The position numbers and the translations under genes were made by a program. The notes beneath the pieces are model-generated. The model saw only the letters and a list, made by a program, of their open reading frames with translations, searched no databases and was not told the DNA's origin. A DNA stretch of 64,000 nt. Origin: Symbiodinium sp. CCMP2592. Taxonomy: Eukaryota; Sar; Dinophyceae; Suessiales; Symbiodiniaceae. The number at the start of each line of letters is the position of its first letter. Position 1 is the first letter of the stretch. Location: assembly GCA_905221615.1 (NCBI GenBank), contig CAJNDT010000007.1:62001-126000 (forward strand), written 5' to 3'. Positions 55,801 to 64,000 of the stretch are shown piece by piece.

Positions 55801-58800
55801 TTTCCCATCCATGCGTGTACATGGGGCCACCCCTTCCCCCGGGAGCCAAAGATCCAGCGATGTTGAAGGAATATGCCGGACTTGATTCTTTGCCGGACAT
55901 CTCTGCACCCTTCTTAGACATCGGTTCTTTGCATAGTCTCAGCAACAAGTTTCCTGCAAACTGCAGGTTTGCGGACAAAGGACTGGGGCTCCTTCGCACA
56001 ATTAGTTTCGGATGCGGGTGTTCGGGATGTCGAGCTTCAGAATGTCCGACATCACTGCGCGAGCATGCTCTCGCGGATTCTCGGTCATTGGCTGCCGAAC
56101 CTTATTGGTAGTTGGACTTGCCATGTCGGGATGCCGTAGCCTCCATGTTGGGAAAGCCCGCGGTTCTTGACCTGCAGCTGTGTGTACATGTGGCGGATGC
56201 TTTGCTAAACTTAGGCGCGGAAATGGAGGAATTTCCAAAGGGAAAGGTAAAGCTGATGGCAAAGGCACAGCCACTTCACTTCTTTCTTGTTGACGCAGAT
56301 GGTCTGGAAATCGTTATCCGTACTTCTACGCTGCCATGAGCTTGGTGTGGTCGCCAGGTGACCTCTTCAACGACGGTGGCGCTTTGAATCAGCTCCTTGG
56401 ATTGAAAGCTTCATAATGTCGGGTTCATAATGTTGGACTTGTGACAGGAGGGTCAAGAGCACAGAATTGAGCAGAGTTCCAAATGGCCGAGCTGCACAGG
56501 TCTCTGGGCAACGATCCCTTCGAGGATTCCCGAGCTTTTCGTCCTGTGGCAGCTCCCTCTTCAACATAAGTAGCGCAACGACTAGCTGACCAGCCCGTCT
56601 TAGTATTCTCACCGGCTGGTATTCCCGCGGCATAGAGGGGGTTAAGCTTCCGGGTGTATTGCGGATGATGGACCTAGACTTGAGCCCTGTCAGGATCTGA
56701 CGAGTGGGGATGCTGCCGAGGGCATTTCCATCCCGTTTCCTTCCTCGAATCCTGCGTGGCAGCAGCCGCCGCAGTTCTGTGTCAGATTTATGCGTGGGAG
56801 ATGCAGGGGGAGGGCGAAAACCAATGTTCGGGTTTGTGCAGCGGACAGTGGCAAGCAGCCGAAATCTTCATTGTGCCGGTCAAGATGCTCAGGTATGCTT
56901 ACGGGAGTGGCAACTGCCAAGAATCGCACAGCCAGAGCTTCCGCACCTCGACCGGCCTATGTCATACTCGTGCGGACTTGAATATACTTTGCTGGAGCCA
57001 AATTGGTATTACCTTGCTGAACTCAGGCTACACGAACGGTCACGACCACGACGGGTTTTCAGGCTCCGCAGGCCATGTTCAGGGACTTGGCGAATGCGTG
57101 AAACAGTTAGAGCACAGGGGGGCTGCAGCATTCTGCCAGCTCTAGCCTTCGCCGTCTTCTGCAATCGTCGGGCATGCAATACGTGTTCAACATGCCATTT
57201 TTCAGGAGGCGGCTGGTCGGCACCGGAAGCGGGGTCCACGAACTGGCAGGCACTTGAAGACTGATTTCTGCCCTGCTCCAAGCTGTGCGGGAGCGCTAGC
57301 CGCTAGACGCAATCTGAAAGTTCTGCTTGGCAGGGCCCGAACTGGCCTGCGGGCAGCTCGTGGGAACAAGGGTCGTGGTCTGGTTGGAGTCTCTTGGCAG
57401 CAACCGGACATTTGAAGGGAAGCTGGGCCGCCTGAAGTTGCTGCCTTGTCGTGAAAGGAGCCGACAATCTCGCGATGTCGGATAGTGACTTGGCGAAACA
57501 AAAGCCGGGTTAGCTCCCCAAGTTTCGGCCCACGGTAAGGTGGCAGTGGCTCATACTGTGGAGCTGCTTACAGCGGATGCGATGGATACGAGAGCCCTTA
57601 TAGCATCTTGGCTTCTGTAACTGAGTGCACCAGGGGGTACGTCTGCATGCATTGTGAGATTGAGCTGTGACCTGCCACTTCGTCGCCGTCTTACCCCTGG
57701 TTTGAGGCGGAAATGGGCTGTCATACCCGGGTCCGCTACCCCCTCAGTTTTGATTGGGGTTGTCGCGCAGTGAACTAGAGGATTGCCGGCATCGGCAGCA
57801 ACATGTCACCATGCAGCGGTAGACTGCGAGTGTAAAGACGGAAGGATGGGTTTACCGGATTCGAGGTCGAGCTTTGGCCAGGCCTCGGCCTCGTTGCGCC
57901 GCGGCTGGCACGTCTGAGCTCGCAACTTTCCCAATTCGATTTCTGTAGCGCCGAAGGAAGGTTCTGGTTTTTGCCACCGCGAAGAACACCAAAACACACC
58001 CCATGAATTTCCGCAGCCTGCCACAGAAAATGGAGCGCAGATGTCACTTCGTTTGGCTACTCGCGGTCCAGCCTTCTCCATCGGCCCCTCGCACTCGGAA
58101 AGGGCGCATAGCCGAAGCGAGGTAGCGCGATCATGACTGTCACAAGGCTGAGTAAGTAAACGCAGATAAATAAAGAAACAGTATAAGTATCTGCATACTC
58201 ACATAAGAAATGCTTCATATGTTTGTTTTCTTCCGCTCGTGATGAATCCTTAGGTCCTTGATTTGTCAGATTTAGCAAGCAAGCACACTTCTTTATGAGT
58301 GGAAATTGGCGCAGAAGTTCTCTGAATGGCGTGGCCAGACATGGCCAGCCATGGCCCAGTGGGGGCCCAGCGGACCTCAGAAGGCCAAAGTCGGCTAAAG
58401 AATCTATGACGGATGTGTAGCCACGGAGCCTTCAGGTTCGACTTGAAGCCCCCCTGGGCTTGCAAAGGAGGCCTGTTTTGGTGCACTGTGCCGTATAGAC
58501 GTAGCCGCTTTTTGAGGCCCCAGTGTCCTGCCGAACGAAGCCTCAGTGCAAGGATGTGCTGGGCGTTGTAGGGCCTCTTTATGCTGGCACGTTCGTCGAT
58601 GGCTCCAGCCGACTTCACGCACCGTGGGCACAAAGTTGTGCCTGCTTCAGACGCGGCTGGCGAAGATCACGCAGTTGCTGGAGTAAAGTGGTTCAAGGAG
58701 CGAGTATCTTCATCGCCGGCTGCGCAATTCTGGTACATTAATTGCTTGAGGGCCCTCCCCTTCTCACAATTGTGGGCATCTTTGCAGTCCAGGCTTCAGT

Positions 58801-61800
58801 GACGCGGCAGCGGGTCGTCGGTATTGCGGCATCAGCATCCGAGTAAGTCACATGCCTGCGTTTGTGAGAAGGTCCTGGAATTGCATCTCGGCCGGTCCGG
58901 TAGCACATTGTTTCAGGTGGCATGAACTGGTTACAATCTCTGAAAGAATTGTTGGTACACTTGGCAAGGGCCTAGCAGGCCTAGCAGTGGCTTCAGAATG
59001 TTACCGCGCGGATGTGTGCTGAGGGTGCTTCATATTTGCTTAGCTTGGAAGCTCGGTCGCAGTCAAAGACAACTGCGTGCAGGTGACTTCTTGGAAGGCA
59101 GACTCACTTGAGTTGAATATGATATAGATTTCGATGGTAACTCTTCGGAACGCAAGCTGTTCCCAAAAGTGATTTGATTTCCAGCTTGGCACCTGCCTTC
59201 TATAGGACCACCCGTAGATGCTCCCTGAGAAGATGCAAGTGCACGTGCAGAATAGCGGAGGCCACAACCACGACAAAGTCTTTGGCTTTTGATGTCTAGC
59301 CAAAGCGACGGTCCACAAGCATCAGGTTAGTCGCCTGGTCAGAACATGCGATTTCATGGCGAAGAACTCTAACATGCTAGCTGCTTATTTACAGGCGTTG
59401 CTGCCTCTGCTGGCATTGCGTGTCTGGTGCCACACATATCTGTCCAGAAGAGGGCTAGCCTTGACGCCAGCGATATGTTTGAGTTCCAGCGTGCAAAGAG
59501 GAACTGCGTCTCTGAGCCTCGAGCTTGACCTCTTCCACAGGCTGACCCAATGTTTCACAGGTCCAAGGGTCCAAATGCAAACTGTAGCAGCGTGGAAAAT
59601 CCTCCAACAGCCATGCCAACATCACAACAGACAGCCGGGAAGTATAAGGAACGGGGTTAGGGTCTCCGGGTGCCCGCCTGAACGTCGTGTAGGGAGATGC
59701 TGATAGATGCTGGCATCTGAGAGGGCCAATGCTTGATATTCATAAGCGCCACACTTTTCGCCACTCAGTGCTTCGTTTCCAGTTCACAGCCTCGATAAGC
59801 ACAGGGCAAGGTCAAAATTCATGACATCAAGATGACCGGAGGAGTTCTGGCATCTTGCATGGTAGCTAGATGCACAGTCTGGATGGCCCGCAACTTCGGA
59901 CGCTGCGCGACGTTGACTCTGAATCCCTAGAGCCCGACAGTTCTGCAAAAGTTCTGCGCCCTGCGACGAGGGCCAATGGAGCGTGGCTGGAAAAGTGCTG
60001 AGAACACTTCCCAGGCTTTCAACATATTTCGTTTTCATGGCGAATCGGCATTCAGAATGTGGCGAGCATGCATACCAGGACTTCATGCAGCATGAGCTGG
60101 CAATTCGGCCTTGTTCTTCGGGACAGGCTTCGAGACTGGCCTGGATGCTGATACTTCCTTCGTCTCTAGGTGACGGTCCGCGGCATATTATGCCGGTTCT
60201 ACCACCACTCAATCTGGCGTCAACTGTCGGCTGACAGCAACTCACTGCCAGTCTTGGTTTCAACTGCCAGTATCTTACAGAATCAGCCTTGTATCACACC
60301 TTATTTGCTGCCATGCTCTTTTGCCTGTTCCTGGGGTCGTTTTGAGGGTTTAGGGGTTGAGGGCGCCTGGTTTTGTCAAGCTCTTTTGGTCGCTGCGCCG
60401 CCATGCCTTCCCTTCGCTGTGTCCTCGTTTGCATCCTCACCGCACAGGCGGCCTCGCTTTTCCATTTCTTCAAGCGGGTTTTGGCTGTGTTTTTCAACGC
60501 AGTGGGATGGAACGGCTGAGCACAAGTAGTTGAACAGTAATTAGGTTGTTGCCGGACTGTTATTGAGACACTGTCGCTAGTTTTCAGGGATCGGTTCAAA
60601 ACCCTGGTGGTTGGAATCTCGGCAGAAAGCTTTGGAGATACGTTTGCTAGCATGTGGACACAGCGGGATTTCTGACTGAAAGTCTGGCCTGGCGAATCAG
60701 GTCCAACCCCGCCCACTTTTGAGATATATTCCCTATCGCGTCCGTGCTTTTCGGAACGCGCCTTTTGACAGATGTAGTCGCAAGGGGGAGGAAGGCTTGT
60801 TACGGGAACTTTGGTTTGCTTTGGGTTTGCAGCAGAGTGCGCATCTGAAAATGATGATTCTGATTCGAGCGTTATAGCAGAGCTAGATCAGCTCGTTCCT
60901 GACAACCTGTCGTCGCCGGCAGCTGCTTGTTGCAGTCGAGTGCCTTGTCAGGTGGCGGTCGCCCGCAATTGCTCCGAGCGGTCGGGTGGCGCCTTCGTTA
61001 CAATCCGGGTAGGGGCACCATGGCTGCACGGAGGCAGATGACTGGATAGCTCCAGGGACGACGACGGGCTGACAGTGCTAGTAAGGAAAAGTCGTGCTGC
61101 ATTGAGGTTGTTGATGTCTGTGGTGTGGATGCCAGTCCGGCTACAAGTAGTGCTCATCCGAACCGGACCAGCTTGCACCCTTGCCAGCCTCTGCAAACAA
61201 ATCGGGTGACTTCCTGCATTCTTGCGAGTGTCATCGGGTGAGCAAACGGTGCCGCAGGGATGTCAGTCGGATGGAAGTAGCGATCTGTAAACTTCTCTCT
61301 ACATCCAACATAGAGGGCACGATAAGTTCATTTCATGGCCCTCACCGAGTTAGGACCCGCTGTGTGGCGCCGGCAACCTGGGGATTTCAAAAGCACCAAA
61401 CGGCCTCTGCAAAATGGGAAGAAAGTAATTTCAGTCACACGGTGTGACTCATGAGGTTGAGACCGCATGTTCAACTTTCGGTCCTGTTGGCCCAAGGAGA
61501 ACGAGTCTGTTTCTCCTTGGGTGGAGGACCAAACTTTGCCTGCAGCAGTTCAAGCTCAGAACTTGCTCACAGGTGTAGCCCCCCGAGTGTTCTGCAGCTG
61601 CAAGCCAGCACTGCTAGGACGAGGACTTCATAGAGGCAGCCATTGCCCATGCAGTTCGCCCACCAGGCGCCACCACAGCAGATGCTCAGTTGTGCTAACA
61701 CCAGCGGCTACATTGGTGCGGGGTTTTTGGTTTGAGCAAATGTTCGCAATAGGCCTGGATGCACATTCATTTCTGTCATAAAAACCGTATATCCTGGCAC

Positions 61801-62864
61801 TTTGGGGTTGTAGCCTGCTCAGTTAAGAACTGACGTGAACAAGGCATTTGCAGGGACACAGTTGCCCTAAGTCTACGGTCAGGTCTTGGATGGGAACGAG
61901 GTCACGTTGCCATCGAATCTTTCGGGGGTGTTGCGCCGCCATCAGTTGATACAGCGGTCGCGGACGCCGTGTGCCCTGTGCGATCCTTCACGGCGTGCGA
62001 TCCTTCCCGGCTGCGGGTTGCATCCTGTTGTCTCGTCTTGGATTCATGGTACCAATGGTACCGTACCAGATCTCCGAAACTAGGGCCGCATTTCCCGATG
62101 TCGCGGGCTCGACGCCCCGAAGCCGCAAAGAGCGCGGAGGTTCGAGTCGGGGAGACTGCTCAGCGGAACAGGCTAGGTTTGGATCGAAGGCACCTAAGCA
62201 TCTATTTCTCCGCACCAATTCTGGCAGTGCTTGTCGCCAGGCGCGCTGACTGCTGACAAGTCATCCAAAGCGGTGGGAAGGATCCCTGTGTTCCATCAGA
62301 GCCTTGCCTGGAACCTGTGCCATCGAAGCCTTGGGAGTGGTGGAAGTGCCGGGACGTGCAGCAATGCAGCAGGATGCACAGATGGCGGGGAATCTACCTC
62401 AAACCAGCACGACACCGCTCAACCTACATGATGAGTTGAGTGAGAGTCCATTGGATCGTAGTGGAGCTTGCCTGGCCCTGTGCAGCTGTCCAAGCTTTAA
62501 CCTTTCTCTTTGCTTGGCAGGAGCATTCAGCAGCTTGGTAGCTACCCTCGTAGGGTCAGTGTATGCACCGCATGGCATCGACTTCTTGCACATGCATACC
62601 ATGTACTTGGAGGAGACTTTCTTAGGAGTGGTCTTGGCCCACATAAAGTTGGTTGCTGCAGGCATGTGCTAGATTCTAGATACCTCAATCTGAAAAAAAC
62701 TGAGCCCGTACGTCCAGGATTCTATCTGGCAGCGACTGCGACGGGTGGTCCTGGCACGTGGACCCGAAGAATGTTGGTTGGGCAGAACTGGCAGTCGAGG
62801 TAAACTGACTGGTGCAAGAGACTGTACCGAGAAGACTAATGTGTTTTGGCATGTTTGGGCACGT

Positions 62865-62908
62865 TGCAATGAAAGCTCGGATGGAATGCAATGAAAGCTC
62901 GGATGGAA
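62865..62908. repeat. Perfect tandem duplication of 22 bp
   Basis: Two identical adjacent copies of a 22-bp unit beginning TGCAATGAAAGCTCGG (62865-62886 and 62887-62908). Confidence 0.9.
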
Positions 62909-63324
62909 GAGACAGGAGGGGAAGAAGGTGGTTGTTGCGCAGGTTTGTGACGCCTCTCCGCGCTACATCGAGGAGCACTCAGAGGCGTCTGCGACATTGG
63001 CTAAGCTGCTCATTTTCAGAGGTCGTCCAACGGCGACACCATGCAGCAAGATCTCAATTAACAGTTTTCGGGATATGTAGGGCCTGCACCCACGATCCAT
63101 GCTCTTGCTGTAGGCATGGCGTACATCACCTGGCCGCTGGTGCCCATGGAAAGTCCAGGTGGCACAAGAACCGAATCCGAGGATGCAAAGTGCTACGCAT
63201 TTCGTCATGCATTGCTGCATTGTTAGTTTTGGACCGCAAATGTCTGAGGCAAATGCGCTTAAAGCAGTCTTTGAAAGGTCCATATTGCGGACCAGAGCCG
63301 GCAAGCATTCGTGCTGTTTGCAGG

Positions 63325-63389
63325 TGCTCAAAGTTGAGGATCGGAGAGGCAAGCGCCCAGAGTTCATCAGCAAGCCTGCGTTGCGAGGT
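63325..63389 (+). other. Candidate exon, unknown
   Basis: A segment bounded by a TTTGCAG|G acceptor and a GAG|GTGGGC donor-like site. It reads VLKVEDRRGKRPEFISKPAL in an open frame. The charged, protein-like composition and matching splice signals suggest an exon of an unrecognised + strand gene near the window edge. Confidence 0.3.
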
Positions 63390-63921
63390 GGGCTGAAGCG
63401 ATGAATTGCTTTTAAGCGTACTCTCCGAATACTAGTTGCATGCTCTTCAGGCACTGACACTAAGCGCACGTGCTCTAATTCAAGACCTTTACCTTTGTAT
63501 CCCGAAGCTTGGAAGGCTTGAAGAAGCGAGCCGGGAGCTTCATATGTACAGTGTTTACGAGCTTTAGCACTTTAGCATGTTTAAGCCTATGCGAGCCTTG
63601 ACCAGCAGCCGGACAGACGGCACTTATATACTGCCAGCAGAGAGATCCATCGCGAAGAAACATTCGGAGTCTGTGGAGATCTCTGGAGTTGGCCTTGCGT
63701 GCTGACGCGGTGCTGTGCCACAGACAGCACTACAGCAACTCTCCATTCCGTTTCAGCTGACGGGACCCCTGCGCAGGGAGCCCGGGCGGCAGTGCAGCTG
63801 CCGAAGAGGCGAAGAGCCTTCCTAAAATTGTGAGCTCAGGCTTTGTTGTTCTTGGGCTGGCGATGGCTGTAGCCCCTGGAGTCGAAGCGCTTTCCTTTCG
63901 CCCGTACTCCCGTTTGAGCGA

Positions 63922-63933
63922 CCCCCCCCCCCC
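63922..63933. repeat. Homopolymer of 12 C
   Basis: Twelve consecutive C followed by AGTGG. The length is error-prone in assembly. Confidence 0.9.
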
Positions 63934-64000
63934 AGTGGCAGAGCTTCTGACATGAGAAAGCCAATGACTGCTAATGACATGTCACTGATGACAGAGAAAG

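Larger units (their letters stand above)
56000..64000. other. Region without a recognised gene
   Basis: Open frames here, on both strands, are short and resemble no family I know. A possible exon is listed at 63325-63389. A segment at about 58617-58740 (GHKVVPASDAAGEDHAVAGV onward) is mildly protein-like. A short tandem repeat and a C run are listed separately. Confidence 0.45.

Noticed and set aside
59784-60716. Two - strand open frames of 140-159 codons
   Set aside because: Their composition is random (Ser/Cys/His/Arg-rich), there is no family similarity, and all recognised genes of the window are on +.
1-64000. CRISPR arrays, insertion sequences, operons, bacterial ribosome-binding sites
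   Set aside because: None seen; the sequence is a spliced nuclear eukaryotic genome.

Overview
The window reads as nuclear DNA of a dinoflagellate, most likely a Symbiodiniaceae-type alga. The reasons are the protein content (axonemal dynein, pentatricopeptide-repeat proteins, a MIF4G protein, a protein kinase, a poly(A)-binding-type RRM protein), the very high density of short introns, and above all the splice sites. Introns that can be placed by reading frame and protein similarity begin with GC or GA more often than GT, and end in AG followed by a G. Every recognisable gene lies on the + strand, one behind the other, which is the unidirectional layout known for dinoflagellates. No prokaryotic features, rRNA or tRNA genes were seen.

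Layout: 1-9.7 kb holds no gene I can name, only two candidate coding pieces and some simple repeats. From about 9.74 to 12.36 kb lie scattered exons of a P-type PPR protein. A polypyrimidine tract ending in AG sits just before the ATG at 12652. From there to a stop at 37439 runs one large, apparently complete gene for an outer-arm dynein heavy chain of the beta class (DNAH9/11/17, ODA4-like). Its tail is cut into dozens of 40-400 bp exons, while its motor domain is carried by a few exons of 1.2-2.8 kb. About 340 bp after its stop, exons of a second PPR protein start (37.78-42.5 kb).

Next come a MIF4G-domain protein (eIF4G/CWC22-like, 43.58-44.48 kb) and a serine/threonine protein kinase (45.60-48.27 kb). 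The kinase's HRD, DFG and APE-type motifs are split over exons that join in frame only with GC and GA donors. 48.3-53.8 kb holds nothing recognisable. Exons of a poly(A)-binding-protein-like RRM follow (53.85-55.8 kb), and from 56 to 64 kb I recognise no gene.

Dynein powers flagellar beating. The PPR proteins most likely act on organelle RNA. The MIF4G and PABP-like genes are candidates for translation or mRNA-binding factors. Apart from the possible eIF4G-PABP partnership, nothing suggests that neighbours share a pathway. The most informative signal is the splicing code: 42 introns were placed by frame closure, of which 12 begin GT, 20 GC and 10 GA, all with AG|G acceptors. A standard GT-AG gene finder would break every one of these genes.
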